Source of the DNA: Paludibacteraceae bacterium
GTDB taxonomy: Bacteria > Bacteroidota > Bacteroidia > Bacteroidales > Paludibacteraceae
Assembly: GCA_017448985.1 (NCBI GenBank)
Contig: JAFSKL010000023.1
Coordinates: 1-64,000, forward strand
Direction of reading: 5' to 3'
DNA: 64,000 nt
The notes beneath the pieces were generated by a model, which saw only the letters and a list, made by a program, of their open reading frames with translations, had not been told where the DNA came from and made no database searches. Both the position numbers and the translations under genes were made by a program. Shown piece after piece: positions 1-6,518 of the stretch. Position 1 is the first letter of the stretch. The number at the start of each line of letters is the position of its first letter.

Positions 1-184
1 CATCGTCGGTCGAATCTTAAAATTCGACCTATACGCAGCAAAAATTGCGCCAATAACCTCACGGAGGATTTTTACTATCTAAATCATTGTAATATAGCAT
101 GTTAACTAACATATAAAATTTAATTTAGTGGACACTAATGAGTTAATAATTATTTTCGCAATTACGCTAAACGTAAATACGTGA
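1..184. other. Non-coding window edge with an inverted repeat
   Basis: No convincing gene is seen in these 184 bases. A perfect 8-bp inverted repeat (GGTCGAAT at 8-15, ATTCGACC at 22-29, six-base loop) could fold as a hairpin, but no T-run follows on either strand, so a terminator call is not supported. The rest is AT-rich and lies downstream of the minus-strand dus gene. Confidence 0.4.
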
Positions 185-1168
185 TTACGAACCGTATTGT
201 TTCACTATTTCGTCCATGATACGAAAGACGTCGCTGACCGTTTCTGCCCGAAGAAGGGCTATGCGTGTCTGCTTGAAGTCCGGCAGGCCCTTGAAGACCG
301 GCGAGGCGGCGAAGTGCCTGCGCGAATGGAGGATGCCTTTGCGCTCGTCGTTGCCGCACCAAGTAATGGAGGAAAGGACATGTTCCTTGAGGATGGCGAC
401 CTTGTCTGCCATAGAGCGCGGCGAGGGGAGCCCTTTCATCTCGGCGAAGATCCAGGGTGCACCGAAGGAGGCTCGTCCGACCATGATGGCATCGACTCCG
501 TAGCGGTCGAAGCATTCGCGCGCGCGTTCGGGCGTACACACGTCCCCGTTCCCTATTATAGGTATATGGATATGCGGGTTATTCTTGACCTCGCCGATGA
601 GAGTCCAGTCGGCTTCGCCGCGGTACATCTGGCTGCGAGTACGGCCATGTATGGCCAATTCTTTTATTCCGCAGTCCTGCAACCGCTCGGCGAGATCGAC
701 GATGAAGGGTGTTCCATCGGCGAGGTAGAGACTATTCTCGTCCCAGCCGAGGCGGGTTTTGGCAGTAACGGGTGTATGCACCGCATTGACGACGGCGCGC
801 GTGATCTCAAGCATCTTGGGCACATCGCGCAATAGTCCCGCTCCGGCACCTTTGCCCGCCACCTTCTTGACCGGACAGCCGAAATTGATGTCGATGAAGT
901 CCGGCCGGGCCTGTTCGACTATTTGCGCGGCTTCGGCCATCGACTCGGCGTTGCGCCCGTAGATCTGTATGGCCACGGGGCGTTCCTCGTCATGAATGGT
1001 CAGTTTGCGCGTGGTGGAAGCGATATCCCGCACCAATGCATCGGCATTGACGAACTCGGTATAGACGCGGTCCGCCCCGAAGCGCTTGCAGAGTGCTCTA
1101 AACGCCGGATCAGTCACATCCTCCATCGGAGCAAGATAAATCTTATTTACCATTTGGTCATTTACCAT
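185..1168 (-). CDS. dusB: tRNA-dihydrouridine synthase (DusB-like)
   Basis: FMN-dependent enzyme that reduces uridine to dihydrouridine in the tRNA D-loop. Visible family motifs are APMEDVTD near residues 13-20, the DINFGCP segment with the catalytic Cys near 98, the HGRTRSQMY phosphate/tRNA motif near 174, GNGDV near 206 and GRAS near 231. Length (about 325) is normal. It is the last gene of a minus-strand operon after pgpH. The start is ambiguous: the first residues (MVNDQ) are encoded by a short tandem repeat, and the Met at 1153 (MVNKIYLAPMED) fits the family better. DusB is the usual Bacteroidetes assignment, but the subfamily is not proven. Confidence 0.9.
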   Translation of the reverse strand: MVNDQMVNKIYLAPMEDVTDPAFRALCKRFGADRVYTEFVNADALVRDIASTTRKLTIHDEERPVAIQIYGRNAESMAEAAQIVEQARPDFIDINFGCPVKKVAGKGAGAGLLRDVPKMLEITRAVVNAVHTPVTAKTRLGWDENSLYLADGTPFIVDLAERLQDCGIKELAIHGRTRSQMYRGEADWTLIGEVKNNPHIHIPIIGNGDVCTPERARECFDRYGVDAIMVGRASFGAPWIFAEMKGLPSPRSMADKVAILKEHVLSSITWCGNDERKGILHSRRHFAASPVFKGLPDFKQTRIALLRAETVSDVFRIMDEIVKQYGS

Positions 1169-1203
1169 TTGGTCATTTATTTTATCATTTAGCCATTTAG
1201 TTA
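1145..1203. repeat. 7/8-nt tandem repeat (atttacc/atttggtc) at the dus start
   Basis: Alternating degenerate units atttacc and atttggtc fill the junction between pgpH and dus. On the minus strand the unit reads ATGGTAAATGACCAA, so the repeat itself provides the possible start codons of dus. The same unit recurs at about 4341-4390 and inside the RNase R gene at 19060-19122. Confidence 0.85.
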
Positions 1204-3113
1204 TTTTTATTCAATGTGGGATAGCTAATACGATGATGGTTCATGGCGGTGAGGCGGGCTGTGAAGACACGGCGGATGTCCTCTACATCCTTGAAAGAGA
1301 GTGGTGTCTCGGCAAATTGTCCGTCCGCAATCTGGGTATCGATCATCTGATTAACCGCTTTGGCGATCGACTCTTCGGAGAAGTCCTCGAGGCTGCGCGA
1401 GCGCGCTTCGATAGCGTCCGCCATCATGAGGATAGCGCCCTCTTTGGTAGTCGGCTTGGGACCGGGATAACGGAAGAGCGAAGCATCGACCTCCTCATTG
1501 GGATGGGCGTTGCACCAGGTGTTGTAGAAATAGCGGACGAGTGAGGTACCATGGTGCGAGGTGATGAAGTTGATGACCACTTCGGGCAGGTGGTTCTTAC
1601 GGGCTATCCGTTCGCCTTCGGTGACATGCGAGATGACCACTTGTGCGGCGTCACGCGGATCCATGGTCAAGAGCGGATTCTCCACGCCGGTCTGATTCTC
1701 GACGAAGTACAGCGGGTCGGACATCTTACCTATATCATGATAGAGCGCGCCTGTACGTACGAGGAGTGCGTTGGCACCGATGGCCTTGGCGGCTTCGGCA
1801 GCAAGGTTGGACACCTGCATCGAGTGCTGGAAGGTGCCCGGAGCTTTCTCCGCCAGCGAATGGAGCAGTTCGGAGTTGATATCCGTCAGTTCGACCAAGG
1901 TGATGGACGAGATGAAGCGGAACATCTTCTCAAACATATAAATCAAGCCGTAGCAGCCGACTGTGAGCAGTGCCGCGATGAGGAAATAGAGATAAGTCCA
2001 CGAGTCAATGGAGGCCAAGACGCCCGTTTGCGCGAAAGTGATGGCGGTATAAGCGATGCATTGGGTAAAGAGTATCCACGCGGCTGTCTGCACCAGTTGG
2101 GCGCGGCGCGTCATGTCGGACAGCGAGCTAACCGCTACCATACCCGATACGATTTCGATGAAGAAGAACTCGACGGGAGCGGGTACGACGATGGAGGTGA
2201 TGAGGATAGTGGTGAAATGGAGGTAGAGGGCCGTTCGTGAATCGAAGAAGACACGCGTGAGGATAGGTACCCACACGAACGGGATGAGATAGACGGAGAG
2301 GTTGAAACGCAAGGCGAGACAAGCCAACGCTATGACGATGAACATCTGCAGCGCGAAGAAGAGGAGCGTCGAAGTGGAGCGCAGGTATTGGATGCGGAAC
2401 ACATACAAATACACCACAAAGAGGCACAGGAAGAGCACCACCAGGATGGCCTCGCCAAGGATGGAGAGCTTGCGCTGTTTGTTGCCCAAAGACTCGTCGT
2501 CATAGGCGCGGCGAAGCGACTGGAGGATCTGGTAGTTGCGCTCGGTCACTATCTCGCCGTGGTCGATGATCTTCTCGCCTTTCTGCACCATTCCCTGCGT
2601 AGGCGAGAGCGACGAGAGCAGCTTGTCACGCATCTGGTCGGTAAGAACCGTATCGCGAACGAGGTTCTGCGCACAGTCGTAGCCGTAACGGGCAAAAGCC
2701 GACTTTGGCGTATAGACTTCGGAGAGCGGATAGGTCTTGGAGAGGTTGTTTTTCTTAACGGCTATACGGCCGAAGCCCTCGCTTTGCAACCACTCCATTT
2801 CTTGCAAAGAGATGACGTTTACATCCCGCTGTGCTCCGCGGAGATACTTATAGCAAGGCGTGAAGGTGGAAAGGAGTTGTTTTTGCTCCTTGGCCAACTG
2901 GTCGTCCGTCTTGTAGATAGGGAAGTCAAAATCCGCCGTGAGCGTGTTGTAACCCCATGGTTTGCCCACCTCAAAATGGTAGCGGAAGGTGTTGTTATAC
3001 CGCGGAAAAAGGAGGACGAGGACCGTTGCCAAGAGCGCAAAAATGCTCAAACGAACTATCGTTTGTGCATATTTGGAGTTGAAAGCTGAAAGTTGAAAGT
3101 TGAAAGGTTTCAT
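1197..3113 (-). CDS. pgpH: 7TM-HD family phosphohydrolase (PgpH-like c-di-AMP phosphodiesterase)
   Basis: Integral membrane HD-domain protein, likely hydrolysing cyclic di-AMP on the cytoplasmic side. An N-terminal membrane helix lies near residues 20-38, followed by an extracytoplasmic region, a cluster of hydrophobic helices from about 220 to 400, and a C-terminal HD domain with HSMQVSNLA, ALYHDIGKM (His-Asp at 459-460) and the downstream ISH and SHHGT metal/catalytic motifs. The 638-residue length is somewhat shorter than many family members. The start ATG shares its first A with the stop TAA of the upstream fusion gene (TAATG), so the two are translationally adjacent. The first 14 residues are encoded by a gaaagtt-type tandem repeat. 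Confidence 0.9.
   Translation of the reverse strand: MKPFNFQLSAFNSKYAQTIVRLSIFALLATVLVLLFPRYNNTFRYHFEVGKPWGYNTLTADFDFPIYKTDDQLAKEQKQLLSTFTPCYKYLRGAQRDVNVISLQEMEWLQSEGFGRIAVKKNNLSKTYPLSEVYTPKSAFARYGYDCAQNLVRDTVLTDQMRDKLLSSLSPTQGMVQKGEKIIDHGEIVTERNYQILQSLRRAYDDESLGNKQRKLSILGEAILVVLFLCLFVVYLYVFRIQYLRSTSTLLFFALQMFIVIALACLALRFNLSVYLIPFVWVPILTRVFFDSRTALYLHFTTILITSIVVPAPVEFFFIEIVSGMVAVSSLSDMTRRAQLVQTAAWILFTQCIAYTAITFAQTGVLASIDSWTYLYFLIAALLTVGCYGLIYMFEKMFRFISSITLVELTDINSELLHSLAEKAPGTFQHSMQVSNLAAEAAKAIGANALLVRTGALYHDIGKMSDPLYFVENQTGVENPLLTMDPRDAAQVVISHVTEGERIARKNHLPEVVINFITSHHGTSLVRYFYNTWCNAHPNEEVDASLFRYPGPKPTTKEGAILMMADAIEARSRSLEDFSEESIAKAVNQMIDTQIADGQFAETPLSFKDVEDIRRVFTARLTAMNHHRISYPTLNKNN
3078..3107. 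repeat. 7-nt tandem repeat (gttgaaa) at the pgpH start
   Basis: Four consecutive heptamers of the form gttgaaa/gctgaaa. On the minus strand they encode most of the first ten residues of PgpH (MKPFNFQLSAF), ahead of the first membrane helix. A similar unit (agttgaa) lies at 41015-41043. Confidence 0.85.
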
Positions 3114-4297
3114 TATCGCTTCGATTTAAAAAATTCTTGTATCAGTTGCCGGCATTCATCTTCGAGGACGCCTGCGGTGACGGTAGCTTTGGGATGGAAA
3201 GTGCGTGGTGCATAGACGGTGTAGCCACGTTTGGGGTCGGGCGCACCATAGACGATACGCTTGATTTGCGCCCAACCTATGGCACCGGCGCACATGGCGC
3301 AAGGCTCGACCGTCACATAGAGCGTAGCGTCCGGCATATACTTACCGCCAAGCGTCTCTGCAGCCGCTGTGATAGCCTGTATCTCGGCGTGAGCCGTGAC
3401 ATCGGAGAGTGTCTCGGTCAGGTTATGTCCGCGACCGATAATGCGGTTCTCCGAGACGATGACGCAGCCGATGGGTATCTCGTTGGCGGACAGCGCTTTT
3501 TCGGCTTCGAGGAGAGCGAGGTGCATAAAGCGCTCGTCTGCAGACCGCTGCGCTGTAAGACCGCTCTGCTGTAAGACCGCTGCGCTGTAAGACCGCTTTG
3601 CTGTAAGAAACTTTTCCAATTCTTCGGGTTTGTCCTCGAAGTGATTGCCGATGACGACGATGGAAGCGCCGGCATCGAAAGCGGCGTTCATAGCTTCGGG
3701 AGTACGGATACCGCCTCCGACGATTAGGGGTATGGAAACGGCCTTTTTGACAGCTCGGATGATGTCCGATGAGACGGGATGCAGGGCACCTGAACCGGCT
3801 TCGAGATAGATGAGTTGTTTGCCCATCATCTCAGCAGCGATACAGGTATCCACGATGGTTTGAATGTCATTCGGATCAAGCGGTTTGGTGCCCGTGACAC
3901 GCATTGTGGAAGTCTCTATTCCGCCATCAATGAGGATATAGGCAGTTGGGACGAAATCCAGTTGCGATTCTTTGATTTTACGCGCAGACTTAACTTGCTG
4001 TCCCACAAGGTATTCAGGATTGTTTCCAGACAATAAAGAAAGGAATAAAATGACATCCGCTTCGGGTGAAAATTGTGACGAATTTCCGGGGAAAAGGACG
4101 ATGGGAATCTGGTCGTTTGTCGTTTGTCGTTTGTCGTTAGATAGTTTCTCTTTTAGGGCGCGGATGAAATCGGTAGGGTCACCACCAGTAGAGCCACCGA
4201 CGAAGATATAGTCCGGCCGGCAGGACTCCGTGATCGGGAGGCGAGAGAGGTCGGCTTTCTCGGGATCGAGAAGAAGAGCCAATTTTTTATTTACCAT
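3113..4297 (-). CDS. Fusion of geranylgeranylglyceryl-phosphate synthase-like protein and tRNA adenosine deaminase TadA
   Basis: One reading frame encodes two enzymes. The N-terminal part is a PcrB/GGGP synthase-like TIM barrel (prenyl transfer to glycerol phosphate) with LLLDPEKAD, VGGSTGG, LFPGNSSQ, YLEAGSGA and VGGGIRTPE. The C-terminal part is a complete TadA-type deaminase (A34 to inosine in tRNA-Arg) with the zinc motifs HAEIQAI and PCAMCAGAI. The linker is encoded by four tandem 16-nt units at 3543-3606. A second insertion (NDKRQTTND) comes from a gtcgttt heptamer array at 4112-4140. The start at 4297 (MVNKKLALLLDPEK) matches the family; an in-frame ATG at 4351 adds 18 residues of repeat-like sequence. 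Whether both halves are active is unknown. Confidence 0.85.
   Translation of the reverse strand: MVNKKLALLLDPEKADLSRLPITESCRPDYIFVGGSTGGDPTDFIRALKEKLSNDKRQTTNDQIPIVLFPGNSSQFSPEADVILFLSLLSGNNPEYLVGQQVKSARKIKESQLDFVPTAYILIDGGIETSTMRVTGTKPLDPNDIQTIVDTCIAAEMMGKQLIYLEAGSGALHPVSSDIIRAVKKAVSIPLIVGGGIRTPEAMNAAFDAGASIVVIGNHFEDKPEELEKFLTAKRSYSAAVLQQSGLTAQRSADERFMHLALLEAEKALSANEIPIGCVIVSENRIIGRGHNLTETLSDVTAHAEIQAITAAAETLGGKYMPDATLYVTVEPCAMCAGAIGWAQIKRIVYGAPDPKRGYTVYAPRTFHPKATVTAGVLEDECRQLIQEFFKSKR
3543..3606. repeat. Four tandem 16-nt repeats joining the GGGP synthase and TadA halves
   Basis: Units gaccgctgcgctgtaa, gaccgctctgctgtaa, gaccgctgcgctgtaa and gaccgctttgctgtaa are exactly contiguous. Read on the minus strand, none of the three frames contains a stop codon, so the array acts as an open linker whatever its phase. 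Copy-number change would shift the downstream frame because 16 is not a multiple of three. Confidence 0.95.
4112..4140. repeat. 7-nt tandem repeat (gtcgttt) inside the GGGP synthase coding region
   Basis: Four contiguous heptamers gtcgttt, gtcgttt, gtcgttt, gtcgtta. On the minus strand they encode the insertion SNDKRQTTND between the barrel segments FIRALKEKL and PIVLFPGNSS. Confidence 0.9.
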
Positions 4298-4340
4298 TTC
4301 TTTACTCATTTCATTCGTACGATCTGCTTCGCAGTATGGG

Positions 4341-4390
4341 TCATTTACCATTTACCATTTATTTTGTCAATTAACCATTTGGTCATTTCC
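4341..4390. repeat. 7/8-nt tandem repeat between gldD and the fusion gene
   Basis: Same catttacc/catttggtc units as at 1145. On the minus strand the array provides the stop codon of gldD (GAATGGAAATGA) and the alternative ATG of the next gene at 4351. A small hairpin, CTGC-TTC-GCAG at 4324-4334, sits beside the array. Confidence 0.8.
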
Positions 4391-5009
4391 ATTCGAAAGT
4401 TTCGACCATACGGATTACATCTTTGCGCAGATATTCATACACCGGCGCGAGGGAGTCGGCGTTCGGCTGACAATTACAATAGACGGAGGCCCGGAAGAAG
4501 TGGCGCGTCGAGTCGGTCACGAAGAACTGACAGGACGAGGCCGTGTTTCCTTCAAGGTCAAAGAGCACACCATAGACGTTCGCTTCGGGATGGGCATAGT
4601 CCTGCTCAGGAATAGCATTGGCGAACGAGGCGTTGCGATAGACGAACTCCAGTGCATCGTTGGTCAGTTCACGGAGATTATTGCGCACAGGCTTGTATGA
4701 ACAATGGATAGTAGCGTTGAGACTTGGATAGAAAAGATTGATCCAATACGGCTCGTCCACATCGCTACGCGGCTGTACCACAGCGTTTTGCGAGAGGGCG
4801 AAGGAGTAAGGATAAGTCGTTAGCCGATAGTCGTTGGGCGTTGGCCGATAGTCCTCAAACGGGATATAGGAGGTGTCGGGAAGGGTGATACGGTAATAGC
4901 CGTAGGGCTTGGGTGTTGAAACATGGTTGCAGGCAACACACAATATCAACACCAAATTCAAAATTAAAAATTCAAAATTAAAAATTAGATTTTTTTGCTT
5001 AAAGCCCAT
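4383..5009 (-). CDS. gldD: Gliding motility / type IX secretion lipoprotein GldD
   Basis: A 208-residue lipoprotein matching GldD, a component associated with gliding and type IX secretion in Bacteroidetes. The mature part has the conserved PKPYGYYRITLPDTSY, YWINLFYPSLNATIHCSYKP, VYGVLFDLEGNTASSCQFF, DSTRHFFRASVYC and DSLAPVYEYLRKDV segments. The start at 5009 (MGFKQKN) gives a lipoprotein signal peptide ending in CVAC, with the lipidated Cys near residue 26. The hydrophobic part (LIFNFEFLILNL) is encoded by an aaattaa/aaattca heptamer array. A second heptamer array at 4816-4853 encodes PNDYRLTTY in the mature protein. It is the first gene of the minus-strand operon ending in dus. Confidence 0.9.
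   Translation of the reverse strand: MGFKQKNLIFNFEFLILNLVLILCVACNHVSTPKPYGYYRITLPDTSYIPFEDYRPTPNDYRLTTYPYSFALSQNAVVQPRSDVDEPYWINLFYPSLNATIHCSYKPVRNNLRELTNDALEFVYRNASFANAIPEQDYAHPEANVYGVLFDLEGNTASSCQFFVTDSTRHFFRASVYCNCQPNADSLAPVYEYLRKDVIRMVETFEWK
4816..4853. repeat. 7-nt tandem repeat (gtcgtta/gccgata) inside gldD
   Basis: Five contiguous heptamers: gtcgtta, gccgata, gtcgttg, ggcgttg, gccgata. They encode an insertion (about residues 53-64) between the conserved IPFEDYRP and PYSFALSQN segments of GldD. Confidence 0.85.
4954..4988. repeat. 7-nt tandem repeat encoding the GldD signal-peptide core
   Basis: Five exact heptamers: aaattca, aaattaa, aaattca, aaattaa, aaattag. On the minus strand they encode the hydrophobic signal-peptide core of GldD. 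Nearly the same array occurs inside manC at 5911-5945 but is read there on the other strand as a charged peptide. Confidence 0.95.
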
Positions 5010-5028
5010 AATCCTCCAAATTACGGTG

Positions 5029-5036
5029 CAAAGGTA
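5029..5036 (-). promoter_or_regulatory. Probable gldD operon promoter (-7 element)
   Basis: CAAAGGTA, the complement of TACCTTTG, lies 20 nt upstream of the gldD start. The matching TTG expected at about 5057 is absent because a heptamer array occupies that position, so the -33 element looks degenerate. Confidence 0.5.
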
Positions 5037-5043
5037 GTATTTT

Positions 5044-5078
5044 AAATTGAAAATTGAAAATTGAAAATTAAAAATTTG
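5044..5078. repeat. 7-nt tandem repeat (aaattga) upstream of gldD
   Basis: Five heptamers (aaattga three times, aaattaa, aaatttg) in the divergent gldD-manC intergenic region. The array overlaps the position where the gldD -33 element would be. Confidence 0.9.
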
Positions 5079-5127
5079 ATTTTTTCTATAGAAAAAAGCA
5101 CTTTTTGCAAAAAATGTGCGCGCGCGC

Positions 5128-5158
5128 TTGCATATATGAAAATAAAGTTGTATATTTG
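5128..5158 (+). promoter_or_regulatory. Promoter of the manC-glycogen operon
   Basis: TTG at 5128-5130, 20-nt spacer, TATATTTG at 5151-5158: a full match to the Bacteroidetes primary sigma-factor promoter. It is about 115 nt upstream of manC, and the transcribed leader contains the aac-rich repeat at 5217-5269. Confidence 0.8.
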
Positions 5159-5216
5159 CACGCTTTTTTGAAAAGTAATTGAATAGAGCCGGGAATGACA
5201 TAGGCTTGACGTTAGT

Positions 5217-5269
5217 CTAACTACTAACGAATAACAAACGAACAACCAACGAACAACCAACGCTAACCA
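5217..5269. repeat. 7-nt tandem repeat (aacgaat/aacaacc) in the manC leader
   Basis: About seven degenerate heptamers built on aac (aactact, aacgaat, aacaacc, aacgaac, aaccaac) fill the leader immediately before the manC start codon. Confidence 0.75.
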
Positions 5270-5274
5270 GACAA

Positions 5275-6510
5275 ATGAGTATGGAAACAAAGAATAATTA
5301 TTGCGTGATAATGGCAGGCGGCGTAGGAAGCCGCTTCTGGCCGTACAGCCGGACTGAGAAACCGAAGCAGTTCCTGGACTTTTTCGGAACGGGTCGCAGT
5401 CTGCTACAGATGACGGTAGACCGTTTCCGTCCGTTGGTGCCCATTGAGAATGTGTTCATCGTGACGAATGTGGCGTACAAGAGCCTGATATTGGAGCAAG
5501 TGCCGGACTTGGCGGAGGGTCAGATACTATGCGAGCCGGCGAGACGAAACACGGCGCCTTGCATTGCTTATGCTACTGCACATATCCGGGCGCTTTGTCT
5601 GCAACGTGCCTATGGATGGACGAAAGACGAGTGCAAGCAGTTAGAGGGCTATACGAAGGAAGGAAGCATGAAAGGGCGCAAAGACCTTCCCAAGTTTCAA
5701 GATATAGACTGGAACCGGCCGGAGATGCAAGCGAACATCGTGGTGGCGGCGAGTGACCATCTGATATTGGAGGAGGAGAAATTCCGCGACACGATCCGCA
5801 AGGCTTTTGACTTCGTGAGCCGTAACAAGGTGATTTGCACATTGGGTATGTCCCCTACCCGTCCGGAAACAGGATATGGGTACATTCAATTTGTCGCGGA
5901 CAATTTGGATGAATTAAAAATTAAAAATTCAAAATTAAAAATTGAGGGCGGAATTTATCCTGTGAAGACATTTACGGAGAAGCCGAATCTCGAGATGGCG
6001 AAGGTGTTCCTGGAGAGCGGCGATTTTCTTTGGAACTCGGGAATATTCATCTGGAACTTGCAGACGATCAGTGAGGCATTCCGGTACCTGTTGCCGGAAG
6101 TGGCAGACCGTTTCCGCGAAGGCGAGCTGCTGATGGGTACCGACAAAGAGGAGAAATTCATTGAAGAGATATTCCCAAAATGTCCGAACATATCGATAGA
6201 CTACGGCATCATGGAAAAAGCGGACAATGTGTTTGTACTGCCGTCGAGTTTCGGTTGGTCGGACCTCGGAACTTGGGGCAGTCTGTATGAGTTGAGCGAG
6301 AAAGACGAGAACGGCAACGTGAGTCTGCACAGCGAGACCCATTACTATGAGGCGGAAGGAAACATCGTTGTTCTGGAGCCCGGCAAAGTGGCAATCGTAC
6401 AAGGCGTAAGCGACATGATCATCGTGGAAGAGAAAGGCGCCTTGCTGGTCTGCAAGAAAGCCGAAGAGCAACGAATCAAAGAATTTACAAATAATCTATT
6501 TAATACTTAA
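5275..6510 (+). CDS. manC: Mannose-1-phosphate guanylyltransferase
   Basis: Cytoplasmic nucleotidyltransferase making GDP-mannose from mannose-1-phosphate and GTP. The pyrophosphorylase signature MAGGVGSRFWPYSRTEKPKQ is near residues 14-33; VAASDHLI, the TFTEKP lysine motif, FLWNSGIFIWN and SIDYGIMEKA follow. Two departures from the family are visible: about 35 extra residues around 115-150 (KQLEGYTKEGSMKGRKDLPK) before VAASDH, and a heptamer-encoded insertion (ELKIKNSKLKIEGG) at about 212-225. At 411 residues it is longer than typical single-domain members. It is the first gene of the operon containing the glycogen genes. Confidence 0.92.
   Translation: MSMETKNNYCVIMAGGVGSRFWPYSRTEKPKQFLDFFGTGRSLLQMTVDRFRPLVPIENVFIVTNVAYKSLILEQVPDLAEGQILCEPARRNTAPCIAYATAHIRALCLQRAYGWTKDECKQLEGYTKEGSMKGRKDLPKFQDIDWNRPEMQANIVVAASDHLILEEEKFRDTIRKAFDFVSRNKVICTLGMSPTRPETGYGYIQFVADNLDELKIKNSKLKIEGGIYPVKTFTEKPNLEMAKVFLESGDFLWNSGIFIWNLQTISEAFRYLLPEVADRFREGELLMGTDKEEKFIEEIFPKCPNISIDYGIMEKADNVFVLPSSFGWSDLGTWGSLYELSEKDENGNVSLHSETHYYEAEGNIVVLEPGKVAIVQGVSDMIIVEEKGALLVCKKAEEQRIKEFTNNLFNT
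5911..5945. repeat. 7-nt tandem repeat inserted in manC
   Basis: Heptamers gaattaa, aaattaa, aaattca, aaattaa, aaattga are contiguous and in frame. They encode a lysine-rich loop between FVADNLD and GGIYPVKTFTEKP. Confidence 0.95.
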
Positions 6511-6518
6511 TCACTATC

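Noticed and set aside
1..29. Intrinsic terminator of an upstream plus-strand gene
   Set aside because: The hairpin lacks a following T-run and no gene end is visible before it in the window.
3543..3606. CRISPR-like array
   Set aside because: Units are 16 nt, directly contiguous with no spacers, and lie inside a coding region.
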